Source: Beijerinckiaceae bacterium
Lineage (GTDB): Bacteria; Pseudomonadota; Alphaproteobacteria; Rhizobiales; Beijerinckiaceae
Reading direction: 5' to 3'
NCBI GenBank assembly: GCA_022702015.1
Contig: JAKONI010000204.1
Coordinates: forward strand, 1-47,652
Length of the DNA: 47,652 nt
This document shows positions 34,879 to 42,984 of the stretch, in pieces (positions within the stretch are counted from its first letter, which is position 1; each line of letters opens with the position of its first letter). The translations under genes were made by a program, and so were the position numbers. A model generated the notes under the pieces. It was not told the DNA's origin, made no database searches, and saw only the letters and a list, made by a program, of their open reading frames with translations.

Positions 34879-35061
34879 AGGGTCATGTCGAGAGTACGGC
34901 AGTGATCGGATCTGTCCTCGATATGGCAGATCATTCGTTCACGTGTCGTCTAGCTGCGGCTGCGGCATTGCGCCCAGCCAATAGGTTGGGATCTGACGTG
35001 GCCATGATGTCCGCTTCCCTGCGCGACTGCCCGGAAGCAGACCGTCAGAAATCCACCCTTC
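34879..35061. other. Interval between the sigma gene and the AraC gene
   Basis: About 180 bases between the start of the sigma frame and the end of the leftward AraC gene. It probably holds the sigma promoter. I see no perfect GGAAC...CGTT pair. Confidence 0.35.
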
Positions 35062-35991
35062 TCAGACTTGCATGGGCGTGAGGCTGCGGGACTGGGCCTG
35101 CTGCCCGCGGGCGTATTGGATCGGCGATCGACCAACCTGCCGAGCGAAGGCGGTGCTGAAGGTGCTGGCAGACCCGTAGCCCACGCGCTCAGCCACCTCC
35201 GCCACGCCGGCACCTTCGCGACCAAGCAGATCCTTCGCCAGCGCGATGCGCCACGCCAGAAGATACGCCATCGGCGCGACACCGACCTCGCGCCGGAACC
35301 GTTCGAAGAACGTCGAGCGCGATAGTCCCGCCTCTCGGGCCAAGGCCGCGACCGTCCAGGGAGCGGTCGGTTGCTGGTGCATCCGGCGCAACGCGGTGGC
35401 CACGCGCTCGTCGGCAAGCCCACGCAGGAGGCCCGAGGGCGCCGTCGGACCCGCAGTAGACCGAAGCGCCTCGATCAGGAGCACTTCCAGTAGCCGCGCA
35501 AGGACGACTTCGCGGCCGGGCCTGTCCGCCCGTGTCTCTTCGTTCACGAGACCGAGCAGCATCGCCAGTCGCCCGACGCCGCGCACATGGACGAACCGAG
35601 GCAGGAGCGACAGAAGCAGGTCCACGTCGTCGGAGGCGAAAGTGCAGTGCCCCACCAGCATGCGCAGGTCGAGCTGCACCTCGGGAGGGCCGAGCCGAAA
35701 CACGCCGGGGCCAACCTCGACGGGGGGCAGCGCCCGCCCCGCCGATGGCGCGACGAGGCTGGAGGCGGCGAAGGCGCTTGCGGCGGGGATCAGCACGAAG
35801 TCGCCGGCCGCGAGGATGATGTCCGCCTCACCGTCGATCGCAAGGCGGCACGCGCCCTCCAGCACCGCGGCATAGAACGGCTGGCCGTGGTCGTCGCGCC
35901 GCACGGTCCAGACGCCGCCGGCCAGGACCAACTTGGAGAATGAGGCGCTGGGCTGAAGCAGCCCAACCACCTGGGTCAGCGGATCGACCAT
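35062..35991 (-). CDS. AraC-family regulator with cupin sensor domain
   Basis: A 309-residue regulator. Residues about 10-190 are an AraC-binding/cupin_6-type sensor (LVLAGGVWTVRRDDHGQPFY, ILAAGDFVLIPA). Residues about 205-300 hold two helix-turn-helix units: WTVAALAREAGLSRSTFFER and VAEVAERVGYGSASTFSTAF, followed by RSPIQYAR. It is divergent from an SDR gene with a 94-nt shared promoter region, the common layout in which the regulator controls the dehydrogenase. The inducer is unknown. Confidence 0.9.
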   Translation of the reverse strand: MVDPLTQVVGLLQPSASFSKLVLAGGVWTVRRDDHGQPFYAAVLEGACRLAIDGEADIILAAGDFVLIPAASAFAASSLVAPSAGRALPPVEVGPGVFRLGPPEVQLDLRMLVGHCTFASDDVDLLLSLLPRFVHVRGVGRLAMLLGLVNEETRADRPGREVVLARLLEVLLIEALRSTAGPTAPSGLLRGLADERVATALRRMHQQPTAPWTVAALAREAGLSRSTFFERFRREVGVAPMAYLLAWRIALAKDLLGREGAGVAEVAERVGYGSASTFSTAFARQVGRSPIQYARGQQAQSRSLTPMQV

Positions 35992-36085
35992 TCCGGACGC
36001 TCGCCAATGAAAGACGGACGCGTGCCGGTATCACGTCCGGCGGAGCGCTCCTATCACACCGGAGTGCGTCACACGGGAGGTCCCC

Positions 36086-36829
36086 ATGAACACGATCCTC
36101 ATCACCGGCTGCTCATCTGGCTTTGGCCTGGAGACGGCGCGCCTGTTCCTCGACCGCGGTTGGCGGGTCGTCGCCACGATGCGCACGCCCCAGGCGGCCC
36201 TGCTCCGGGAGTCCGACCACCTCACCGTCCTGCCGCTCGACGTGACTGACGCCGGCAGCATCGCCAGGGCGGTCGCAGAGGCCGGGCCGCTCGATGCCCT
36301 GGTGAACAACGCGGGCGTCGGGCTGCTGAACGCTCTAGAAGGCCTGTCGATGGAGTCCGCCCGTGAGGTGTTCGAGACGAACACCCTTGGCACCATCGCC
36401 ATGACCCAGGCCGTGCTGCCGCAGTTCCGGAAACGGGGCGCTGGGGTGATCGTCAACGTCACGTCGAGCGTGACCCTGCGGCCGCTGCCGCTGCTGGCGG
36501 TCTACACCGCGAGCAAGGCGGCGGTGAACGCCTTCACCGAGTCCCTCGCCCACGAGCTCGTACCATTCGGCGTGCGCGCCCGGCTCGTTATCCCCGGCCG
36601 GTCGCCGGAGACCGCATTCGGCACCAACGCCCGCACCCGGATGGGGATGGATGTGCCCGAGGCCTACGGCGATCTGGCGGCTGAGGTGTTCGCGAACTTC
36701 CAGCAGGCGACAGAAGAGCTGACCCGGGCCTCGGACGTGGCCGAGGCCGTCTGGCGCGCGGCGACCGACCCGGCTTGCCCGATGCGCCTGCCGGCCGGCG
36801 CCGATGCAGTCGCCTGGGCGGCGGCCTGA
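36086..36829 (+). CDS. Short-chain dehydrogenase/reductase
   Basis: A 247-residue classical SDR oxidoreductase using NAD(P). TGCSSGFG (7-14) is the nucleotide-binding loop, NNAG (74-77) follows, and the catalytic set is Asn99, Ser127/128, Tyr140 and Lys144 (VYTASKAA). The basic residue after strand 2 (TMRTP) hints at NADP preference. GGGAGG lies 5 nt before the ATG. It is divergent from an AraC-type regulator, its probable controller. Substrate unknown. Confidence 0.92.
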   Translation: MNTILITGCSSGFGLETARLFLDRGWRVVATMRTPQAALLRESDHLTVLPLDVTDAGSIARAVAEAGPLDALVNNAGVGLLNALEGLSMESAREVFETNTLGTIAMTQAVLPQFRKRGAGVIVNVTSSVTLRPLPLLAVYTASKAAVNAFTESLAHELVPFGVRARLVIPGRSPETAFGTNARTRMGMDVPEAYGDLAAEVFANFQQATEELTRASDVAEAVWRAATDPACPMRLPAGADAVAWAAA

Positions 36830-36849
36830 CCCAAGCCCCCGCATGTCTG

Positions 36850-36874
36850 CTTCCGCTAGGTGTGTGAGCGGAAG
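36850..36874 (+). terminator. Hairpin after the SDR gene, abutting the insertion sequence
   Basis: CTTCCGCT (36850-36857) and AGCGGAAG (36867-36874) form an 8-bp stem with a 9-nt loop, 20 nt after the SDR stop. The hairpin's last base is directly next to the first base of the insertion sequence, so the element inserted at the foot of this stem and may have replaced a T-tract. Confidence 0.5.
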
Positions 36875-36908
36875 TGGCCTGCCCCCATTTGGTGGCCCAG
36901 GTTTGAAG

Positions 36909-37763
36909 TTAGTGCATCGTCGGTCGTGTGACGATGGTAGGGCAAGCCGACGGTACTGAGCCGCTTGGTTCCGTTGGCCAGATGACGACCTCTGGCGCAG
37001 GTGGGCAGTAGCCGAGTGACGAGTGCGGCCGGATGCTGTTGTAGTGCCTCCGCCATTGCTCGATCACGACGCCGGCTTCCTTGAGGGTGTAGAACACCTC
37101 GCCGTTGAGGTGTTCGTCGCGCAGCTTCGCGTTGAAGCTCTCGCAGTACCCGTTCTCCCACGGACTGCCCGGCTCGATGTAGGCGGTCTCTGAGCCGACC
37201 GTCGCAATCCAGTCTCGGACAGATCGAGCGATGAACTCAGGTCCATTGTCTGAGCGGATATGGCCGGGCACACCGCGCTGGCTGAATAGATCCGACAAGA
37301 CATCGATCACGTCGTGCGCCTTCAGCTTACGAGATACGCGGATGGCCAGGCACTCACGGGTGAACTCATCGAGGACATTCAGCATCCGGTACTTGCGACC
37401 GTTATGCGTCCGATGCTCGACGAAGTCGTAGGACCAGACATGGTCAGGCCGCTCTGGCCGCAGGCGCACGCACGAGCCGTCGTTGAGCCAGAGGCGGGCC
37501 CGCTTCGGCTGCCGGACTGGGACCTTGAGACCCTCCCGCCGCCAGATCCGTTCGACCCGCTTCACGTTGGTCGTCCAGCCATCGCGCCGGAGCAGCGCAG
37601 TGATCCGACGATACCCGTAGCGCCCATACTGGAGAGCCAGCGCGACGATGGCGGCGGTCAGTGCAGCTTCGTCCTCGACCACCACGGCGCACTTGCGTTG
37701 TGTCGAGCGGTGCTGCCCCAGAACGCGGCAAGCGAACCGTTCCGACACGCCATGCTCGGCCAC
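36909..37763 (-). CDS. IS3-family transposase OrfB (DDE domain)
   Basis: 284 residues from the annotated GTG; the frame is open further upstream into orfA (GKLLSPARRRACVDYVV), consistent with production by programmed frameshifting. The integrase core has Asp113 (SYDFVEHRT), Asp172 (SDNGPEF) and Glu208 (ENGYCESF), with 35 residues between the last two, the D-D-35-E signature. The HTH_21 region (YGYRRITALLRRDG) precedes it. Catalytic residues are intact. Confidence 0.92.
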   Translation of the reverse strand: MAEHGVSERFACRVLGQHRSTQRKCAVVVEDEAALTAAIVALALQYGRYGYRRITALLRRDGWTTNVKRVERIWRREGLKVPVRQPKRARLWLNDGSCVRLRPERPDHVWSYDFVEHRTHNGRKYRMLNVLDEFTRECLAIRVSRKLKAHDVIDVLSDLFSQRGVPGHIRSDNGPEFIARSVRDWIATVGSETAYIEPGSPWENGYCESFNAKLRDEHLNGEVFYTLKEAGVVIEQWRRHYNSIRPHSSLGYCPPAPEVVIWPTEPSGSVPSACPTIVTRPTMH

Positions 37764-37798
37764 GACGTAGTCGACGCAAGCCCGGCGGCGAGCCGGGC

Positions 37799-38077
37799 TC
37801 AGAAGTTTCCCGAAGCCGCCTCCTTCAGGATGAGCTTCTCCAGGGTCAGGTCCGCGATCGCCCGACGAAGACGTTAGTTCTCCGTCTCCAAAGATTTCAA
37901 TCCCTTGACTTGATCACCCTTGAGGCCACCGTACTCGGAGCGCCAGCGGTAATACGTGACCTCCGTCACCTCAATAGACCGGATTGCTTCGGCAACCTTG
38001 CGTCCCTGCGAGACCAGAACATCAACCTGCCGCAGCTTGGCGACGATCTCCTCAGCCGTATGCTTCTTCCATCCCAT
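37799..38077 (-). pseudogene. IS3-family OrfA with in-frame ochre stop
   Basis: From ATG 38077 (MGWKKHTAEEIVAKLRQ) the frame encodes a helix-turn-helix (VAEAIRSIEVTEVTYYRWR) and the leucine-zipper start, then meets TAA at 37874-37876 in LETEN-stop-RLRRAIADLTLEKLILK, continuing in frame to TGA at 37799. Homologues commonly have Gln or Ala at the stop position; CAA to TAA is one change. The frame up to the normal end overlaps orfB as expected. The element is therefore probably unable to make the fused transposase. Confidence 0.75.
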
Positions 38078-38142
38078 GAAAACATCCTCCACATGGCGCA
38101 AAGCCATACCTCAGGGAGGACCACTTTCCAGGGGGCAGGCCA

Positions 38143-38422
38143 TCACGTGCTGCCGATGGCGGAGCGCCGGTCTTAGGGGGAAGTGGGAGTAGAATAAGGG
38201 TGCGGGGGGTAGTAGCGGCCCCAGGCACGCTTTGCGAAACAGGGTAGCCGGAGATAGGTCGCTACCCCCCGGTTACCCTCTACCGACCCCCGTGATTACC
38301 CCCCTGCGACCCTCTAGCGACCCTTATGAGTTGGGGTCGAACGGCTCTCCCCTATCCTGGAGATAAACGGGGGCGGGATAGGTCATGTCGGGAGTGGTGA
38401 GGCCGACGATGAACCTACGGGC
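38143..38422. repeat. C/G-rich repeats beside the insertion sequence
   Basis: GGGGGGTAG (38204-38212) and CTACCCCCC (38262-38270) form a spaced inverted repeat. ACCCTCTACCGACCC (38275-38289) is repeated with one mismatch as ACCCTCTAGCGACCC (38309-38323). No gene. The function of this strand-biased C-rich block is unknown; it could be iteron-like protein-binding sites. Confidence 0.5.
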
Positions 38423-38560
38423 ATGGTCAACTACCCCAACCATGCTGCGAGGGCGGACGGCTACGGCAACCGTTGGGTGGTGACGATCACGAGCACGTCC
38501 GATCCTGAAGCCGTACTGCGTCGCCTCTACGCTCATGCCCTACCATTGATGACCATCTGA
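38423..38560 (+). CDS. Tiny protein, paralogue 1
   Basis: A 45-codon frame from ATG 38423 encoding MVNYPNHAARADG then RWVVTITSTSDPEAVLRRLY. It resembles the next small frame (38679-38837): both have (A/V)RAD, WV-x-x-IT-x-S and an E-x-V-x-R-x-L helix. Similarity of two adjacent frames argues they are, or were, genes. A beta strand plus helix is predicted. No ribosome-binding site is clear. Confidence 0.4.
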   Translation: MVNYPNHAARADGYGNRWVVTITSTSDPEAVLRRLYAHALPLMTI

Positions 38561-38678
38561 TCCAGGACGCGCCTGTCTGTCGTCTCCGGCGAGAGAACGT
38601 CAAACCTCCTCAATGGCTACCCTTCTTGGCATCCTGCCAATCGATGCTGATACCGCCTCAAACGACGCTTGATATCGT

Positions 38679-38837
38679 GTGCGGGCGGATGATCAGGAAC
38701 ACGGGTTTCTAAGCCATGAGGCCCAAGGGGTTTGGGTGATCGTCATAACGGCGAGCATTCCGACGGATCAGTTGGAAGCCGTCTATCGGTACCTCATGCC
38801 TACTTCGTGGGGGAAAAGCCCGCAGCTGGGATTGTAG
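38679..38837 (+). CDS. Tiny protein, paralogue 2
   Basis: A 52-codon frame from GTG 38679 reading VRADDQEHGFLSHEAQGVWV then IVITASIPTDQLEAVYRYLM. It is a diverged match to the frame at 38423. The start codon is chosen only because it lies where the similarity begins. Function unknown. Confidence 0.4.
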   Translation: MRADDQEHGFLSHEAQGVWVIVITASIPTDQLEAVYRYLMPTSWGKSPQLGL

Positions 38838-38858
38838 CCGGTGAAACGCGGCTTGGAC

Positions 38859-39098
38859 CTACTTCGGGCTACAGCCGATGCAGATGCCTTTGGCGATGCT
38901 GTCCTGCTGCTTCTCGTTCTTGGAACGCCGATTGATGTCGCTCCTGGAGGTAGGGCTGGCATCCCGGCTCGGGGGCTTGGTCTGGCCGACCCCGGTGATA
39001 TCGCGAACCGGGGTGATGACGGCCTTCGTCGTCGGAGTGGGAACAGACCCGCTCGTAGCAACCAGAAGCGTTAGCGCCGTCGCGTTCAAAAAGGCCAT
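38859..39098 (-). CDS. Small secreted hypothetical protein
   Basis: A 79-residue protein with GGAGA 5 nt before ATG 39098. MAFLNATALTLLVATSGSV is a signal peptide. The mature part is Thr/Pro/Ser-rich, then basic, ending GICIGCSPK with a Cys pair. No family is recognised. Confidence 0.5.
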   Translation of the reverse strand: MAFLNATALTLLVATSGSVPTPTTKAVITPVRDITGVGQTKPPSRDASPTSRSDINRRSKNEKQQDSIAKGICIGCSPK

Positions 39099-39654
39099 GG
39101 AGATCTCCGTTTACAGCGGAGGTAACGGCCACGGGGGCGCTAGGATGCGCCCGCAATCAATTGCGCGAGACCCGCATGTGCTCGACCAGATCGAGGGGAT
39201 TCGGCTCGACGCCTCGATGGCGAGGCGGATTTCATCCGTGAACATGATCCTCGGCCCCTTCCATGAGGCCGCAACAGATCGTTCCGGGTCGCCGCGAGGG
39301 CGTCCGGGCCACAAGGCAAAGCCTCATCGTTGCGGGAATTGGCGTTCCCGCTTGATGCCCGGATGCGCTTCATGGTTTGTGAGGAGTGTTCAAGGGCCTC
39401 TAAGGCCACTCTCGATTTCGACGGGCTCCTCGTTTGGCGACGGGGGGCCCGTTGGCTTTTCAGGGGTCGACTTGCGGCGGCGTGGTCTCCTGGTGGTCCC
39501 GGCGACTCGCAACGGACGCGCTCCGGCCGGACATGGCATGTCGGCCGGGCGGCACGGCTAAGTCAACGTGGGGTGAACGGCACGACGATGCGGACCGGCC
39601 TCTCGACCCTCGCCGATCTGCGCCGAGCCGGCACCATTTGGCAGTCTGGAAGTC
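39099..39654. other. Interval without a supported gene
   Basis: About 555 bases with several overlapping frames of shadow composition. On the minus strand MFTDEIRLAIEASSR followed in another frame by NPLDLVEHMRVSRN might be a small decayed gene around 39160-39270, but support is weak. Confidence 0.35.
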
Positions 39655-39840
39655 GTGGCGGCGATCGACGCCTACATGCGAGATCCCGAGGCCGGGCCCT
39701 ACCGCTTCTCCAGGGGCCACAGCCTGGACATCCCGGCCCTTGATCGCGAGGAGTTCTTCCGGCAGTTCAGGCCGCAGGAGAAGGCCCTCCGGACGAGGGT
39801 CACCGCGATCGTCATGGCGGCTTATCCATTGGAGCCGTGA
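39655..39840 (+). CDS. Short hypothetical protein
   Basis: A 61-residue frame from GTG with natural composition (AAIDAYMRDPEAGPYRFSRG, REEFFRQFRPQEKALRTRV). It is open upstream without a better start, and an adjacent frame begins MRTGLSTLADLRRAGTIW, so the gene may be frameshifted at its 5-prime end. No known domain. Confidence 0.35.
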   Translation: MAAIDAYMRDPEAGPYRFSRGHSLDIPALDREEFFRQFRPQEKALRTRVTAIVMAAYPLEP

Positions 39841-39849
39841 CGATACCGG

Positions 39850-40200
39850 TCAGCGTTTGCCGAAATGGAGGTGCGTCGTCAGCAACTGATCAATGAGGGC
39901 GGCGAGGGCCTTCCCCTGCGGATTGTACAAATTCCTCGATAGGAAGGTAACCGCAGTCTCGTTTGGGAATTCCTGATCGGAAGTTTCTAAGGTCACACAG
40001 CGCACCATCGGCGAACCGAGTTTGTCGCTCGTGAGGATCCACTGTGTTCCATCAGCCCCGATGTGAAAAACGTGTTGCTCGGGCATGACGTAGAAAGCGT
40101 CTACTGGAACACCGAGAGCCGCGGCGACTTGCCACAAGAGTTCATCCCTGGATGCCGTATCGGGCAAATCCGTATGAGACACGACCTGTCTCCCGCTCAT
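39850..40200 (-). CDS. Hypothetical protein with ALG-x-P motif
   Basis: A 116-residue protein from ATG 40200 (MSGRQVVSHTDLPD), with AAGGGG upstream. RDELLWQVAAALGVPVDAFY resembles the motif in the small protein at 8641. A beta-rich middle (HVFHIGADGTQWILTSDKL) and a helical end (GKALAALIDQLL) follow. It may be a small regulatory protein. It is divergent from the PAS protein gene at 40337. Confidence 0.55.
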   Translation of the reverse strand: MSGRQVVSHTDLPDTASRDELLWQVAAALGVPVDAFYVMPEQHVFHIGADGTQWILTSDKLGSPMVRCVTLETSDQEFPNETAVTFLSRNLYNPQGKALAALIDQLLTTHLHFGKR

Positions 40201-40336
40201 CTGCCACCCCTTGCGGTGCGTTCGTAATCTGGTGCGGTGCAACTATATCAGTTGGCGACAACATATGTTGTGGCCCATTGCCAATTGCTCACACCTGTAT
40301 AACTTATATCAGCTTTATCTCCCTTGGAATCGTGGG

Positions 40337-40954
40337 ATGTCGCGCGAAACCCGTCCGGTCCTCGCCTTCGTGCCGACTGCTCTACACGCTTCTCAGGTGG
40401 GAGCATGGCAATCCGACCTCACGACAGATCGAACGGTGGGTGATGCCACAACGGCATTCCTGTTCGGTGTCGATCCGGACGAGGCAGCGCACGGTCTGCC
40501 CCTGACTTCCTACACCCAAAACATCCATCCTGACGATCAGTCTGAGTTCAGACGGAAGCTTGCTTCGGTCCGCGATCGTGGAGGCCTGTTCGTCATCGAA
40601 TATCGCACCTGCCCATCACCGACGGATGTGCGATGGGTTCTCGCCCGCGGTCGCTATGAACGAGAACCGCCGACCAATCAGATGGTTGGACGGGGTATCG
40701 TCATCGACATCACCGAGAGCAAATTGGATGGACGGGTCGAGGATCGAGCTTTCTTTGTGCGGCCGGAAGGTGCTGTACCGACCCTCGAGCATGTCGCTAG
40801 CCTCGTTCTCGAAGCGAGGGGTGAAATCGATGAGTTGGGCGAGCATGAAAGTTCGCCGTTACGCAGGGCGGTCGACGCGCTGCTGTGGATCATCGGTCGT
40901 ACTCTCGCTCTGCGGCAAACCGAACCGGTGGAGCGGAAGCGCCAGATGAACTGA
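40337..40954 (+). CDS. PAS-domain protein without output domain
   Basis: A 205-residue protein from ATG 40337. A PAS_3-type domain spans about 18-130 (GAWQSDLTTDRTVGDATTAF, YTQNIHPDDQSEFRRKL, RWVLARGRYERE, GIVIDITESK). The remainder is a helical tail (LEHVASLVLEARGEIDEL, RRAVDALLWIIGRTLAL). There is no kinase, GGDEF or DNA-binding part. It may act by protein contact. An earlier in-frame start at 40211 is less likely. Confidence 0.75.
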   Translation: MSRETRPVLAFVPTALHASQVGAWQSDLTTDRTVGDATTAFLFGVDPDEAAHGLPLTSYTQNIHPDDQSEFRRKLASVRDRGGLFVIEYRTCPSPTDVRWVLARGRYEREPPTNQMVGRGIVIDITESKLDGRVEDRAFFVRPEGAVPTLEHVASLVLEARGEIDELGEHESSPLRRAVDALLWIIGRTLALRQTEPVERKRQMN

Positions 40955-41089
40955 GCTACCCCAGACCGTGAGAGCCGTTCGGTCAGTGAAGCAGCCGGCA
41001 CAACTCGTTCGAGCCGGTACGCAACATGGCCCCCAGCCGAGTAGGCGGGGCACGGTTGCGATCCGGTGAACGGGAAACATCGGTCGGCG

Positions 41090-41416
41090 ATGATCCGGTC
41101 CGAACTCGTCCTCCGCATCGCGGAGATGAACCCCCATCTCTACGCCAAGGACGTCGAGGCGACGGTCGACGCCATCCTCGACCGCATCGAGGCTGCGCTG
41201 ATCCAGGGGGATCGCGTCGAGCTGCGCAGCTTCGGGGTGTTCTCCGTCCGCCACCGCGAGGCCAGGACGAAGCGCAATCCCCGGTCGGGGGCCGCGGTCC
41301 AGGTCGGGCAGCGGGTCGCCATCCACTTCAAGCCCGCCAAAGTCGTAAGGGAGCGGCTCAACCTCGGAGAGACGGATCCGGAGGGCGAGGCCGAGCGCTT
41401 CCGTCGGGCGTCTTGA
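41090..41416 (+). CDS. Integration host factor beta / HU-family DNA-bending protein
   Basis: A 108-residue protein starting [20 protein letters not shown], the usual IHF-beta opening; an ATG eight codons earlier exists. [25 protein letters not shown] is the hallmark beta-arm with the intercalating Pro. It bends DNA at specific or non-specific sites and could assist mobile-element recombination or relaxosome assembly. The C-terminal 20 residues are acidic and variable. Confidence 0.92.
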   Translation: MIRSELVLRIAEMNPHLYAKDVEATVDAILDRIEAALIQGDRVELRSFGVFSVRHREARTKRNPRSGAAVQVGQRVAIHFKPAKVVRERLNLGETDPEGEAERFRRAS

Positions 41417-41730
41417 ACTCGGCGTTCCGTACCCGGGTGCCGTAGCCGTCGCTCATTGGCCACCGTCCTCAACAGCATCAATCAGCTCGTCTGCTTCAAT
41501 GCGCGTCGAGACGGGAGCGCGAACGAGAGGGGCGAGCCGATGAGTAGTACGACCACCGCGACGAAGCTGAAGTCTGCGGCCATTGAGGCGGTCACGGCCG
41601 CGTCCCAGGCGCCGCGATAGTCGGACACCGCGGCGAAGGCGGGGTCGGGAGCGGTGTTCGAGACCGGCAAATTTGCCGGACTGGGATCGGCGCGCCCGCC
41701 CGCCTCCGCCGCCTCGACGACCGCCGCGAG

Positions 41731-42072
41731 CTAGCGCAGGAGGTCCTGCGGATCCTCGACGATCTCGGATGCCGGCGAGGCGGACACGTAGCGCAGCAGC
41801 CACACGGCCCCGGGCAGATTACCGGGGCGGATCGCCAGCAGATCGGCCCAAGCCGCGCCATCGGCCTCGCTGGCGGCAGAGAGAGCGGCGTTCGCCTCGG
41901 CCTCGACTTGGCGCGAGGCGCGGTCGGCGGCATCCATCGCGGCTGCCGCATGCTGGAGGTCCTGGCGCGTGCCCTGGTGGCGCGCGATGGCGGCTTCGAC
42001 CGGATCGAGGGCTCGATCGAAGCCGGCTTTTGAGGAGATGGGAGCACAGGGTTCGGGCGTATCTGTCGTCAT
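41731..42072 (-). CDS. Hypothetical helical protein
   Basis: A 113-residue protein. A helical region rich in Ala/Glu (AAIARHQGTRQDLQHAAAAM, EAEANAALSAASEADGAAWA) is followed by PGNLPGAVWLLRYVSA. It looks like small Methylobacterium hypotheticals. A GAGGG lies upstream of the ATG. No function can be given. Confidence 0.5.
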   Translation of the reverse strand: MTTDTPEPCAPISSKAGFDRALDPVEAAIARHQGTRQDLQHAAAAMDAADRASRQVEAEANAALSAASEADGAAWADLLAIRPGNLPGAVWLLRYVSASPASEIVEDPQDLLR

Positions 42073-42095
42073 CGGTGGACCCTCGATTTCGTAGC

Positions 42096-42218
42096 ATGAT
42101 GGCGCTCGCCGACATGCTCGCCCGGGTCCGCGCAGCCGACCCGGGTCGGGCCGAGGCGCGCGAGGCCGTCATCACCACCGCATGGGCGGGCCTGGCGCAT
42201 GGACAGAGCGGCGCGTAA
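42096..42218 (+). CDS. Tiny helical protein
   Basis: A 40-residue frame, MMALADMLARVRAADPGR then AEAREAVITTAWAGL, with balanced composition and two possible starts. No ribosome-binding site is evident. It is divergent from the helical protein at 42072. Confidence 0.35.
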   Translation: MMALADMLARVRAADPGRAEAREAVITTAWAGLAHGQSGA

Positions 42219-42232
42219 TGGGTGCCAGCGTC

Positions 42233-42565
42233 TCAACCGTCTCGCAGGGCCACCATCTCGGCGAGCGCACCCAGCATGATATCCAGTTTCCCCAGAGCAG
42301 TATGCAGCCCCTCAACGGTGGGATGCCACGTGGCCATGGGGTCATCCGGGATCGTCGTCAGAAGGGCCCTGACGCGACGCACCTCGTCGTACCCGGCTGC
42401 AATGGCCGTTCTGATGAGAGTCGTATCCGCGTGGACGAGTGTCCCATCCCCGTCTCGACGACTGAGCAGACGCTGCATGGAGGCCAAGTTCACGGCGAGG
42501 TTGTGCAGCGTGGCCACGCTGGGGCTAGGCCGTCCGTCCCTACTAGGATCCGAACCACCCACCAT
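42233..42565 (-). CDS. Hypothetical protein, second gene of a two-gene operon
   Basis: A 110-residue protein from ATG 42565, whose A overlaps the stop of the upstream gene (TGATG). Mostly helical (ATLHNLAVNLASMQRLLSRR, YDEVRRVRALLTTIPDD, LHTALGKLDIMLGALAEMV), with two four-helix-type segments. It looks like a structural or regulatory protein; no family is recognised. Confidence 0.55.
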   Translation of the reverse strand: MVGGSDPSRDGRPSPSVATLHNLAVNLASMQRLLSRRDGDGTLVHADTTLIRTAIAAGYDEVRRVRALLTTIPDDPMATWHPTVEGLHTALGKLDIMLGALAEMVALRDG

Positions 42566-42825
42566 CACCGCGCAGCGTGGGACGGCAACCCATCCCGAGG
42601 CAGAGGCGGTAGCTCGGCCAGTTCCATCAGCACACGGGCGCCCTGGATCGCGGCCAGTGTTTCGGCCGGTGCGGAATATGCCCGTGCCCTGGCTTCTAGG
42701 CTCGCGAGGCGCTCCATCAGGGATTCCGAACGCCCTTCGTTGCGATCGGCAGGGAATTCGCCGAGCAGTTCGATCAGCTCGCCCATGAGCGGACTGGGGT
42801 TGGTCGTGGCAGAGGGGACGTACAT
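42565..42825 (-). CDS. Hypothetical protein, first gene of a two-gene operon
   Basis: An 86-residue protein from ATG 42825 (MYVPSATTNPSPLM). Helical (GELIELLGEFPADR, SLMERLASLEARARAYSAPA, LAAIQGARVLMELAEL). It overlaps the next gene by 1 nt (TGATG), which supports both starts. Confidence 0.55.
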   Translation of the reverse strand: MYVPSATTNPSPLMGELIELLGEFPADRNEGRSESLMERLASLEARARAYSAPAETLAAIQGARVLMELAELPPLPRDGLPSHAAR

Positions 42826-42984
42826 GTTGCCGGCCCTCGTAGAGCGAAGCTGGCATACTGCCCCGCGTGAAAGGGGCCCGCGACAACACAAGTCAGAACC
42901 GCTGTCTGACGAGTTCGTGAAGGTCGGGCCAGTGTACGTCGGCGTCTCCCCCGCCACCGTCGGCGCCGCAGAGGACCGCACCCC

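Larger units (their letters stand above)
36875..38142 (-). mobile_element. IS3-family insertion sequence
   Basis: A 1268-bp element with terminal inverted repeats beginning TGGCCTGCCCCC at both ends (left 36875, right read inward from 38142), starting with TG and ending with CA as usual for IS3. It carries orfA and orfB in overlapping frames on the minus strand. I see no direct target duplication (AAG on the left, TCA on the right), which suggests a rearrangement after insertion or loss of one flank. Confidence 0.88.

Noticed and set aside
38537-38551. 15-bp GCCCTACCATTGATG repeated at 47616-47630
   Set aside because: About one exact 15-bp match is expected by chance in a window this size, and the flanks do not match.
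41482-41670. 62-codon minus-strand frame with one hydrophobic segment
   Set aside because: Starts at TTG with no ribosome-binding site; may be a fragment, but not supportable as a gene.
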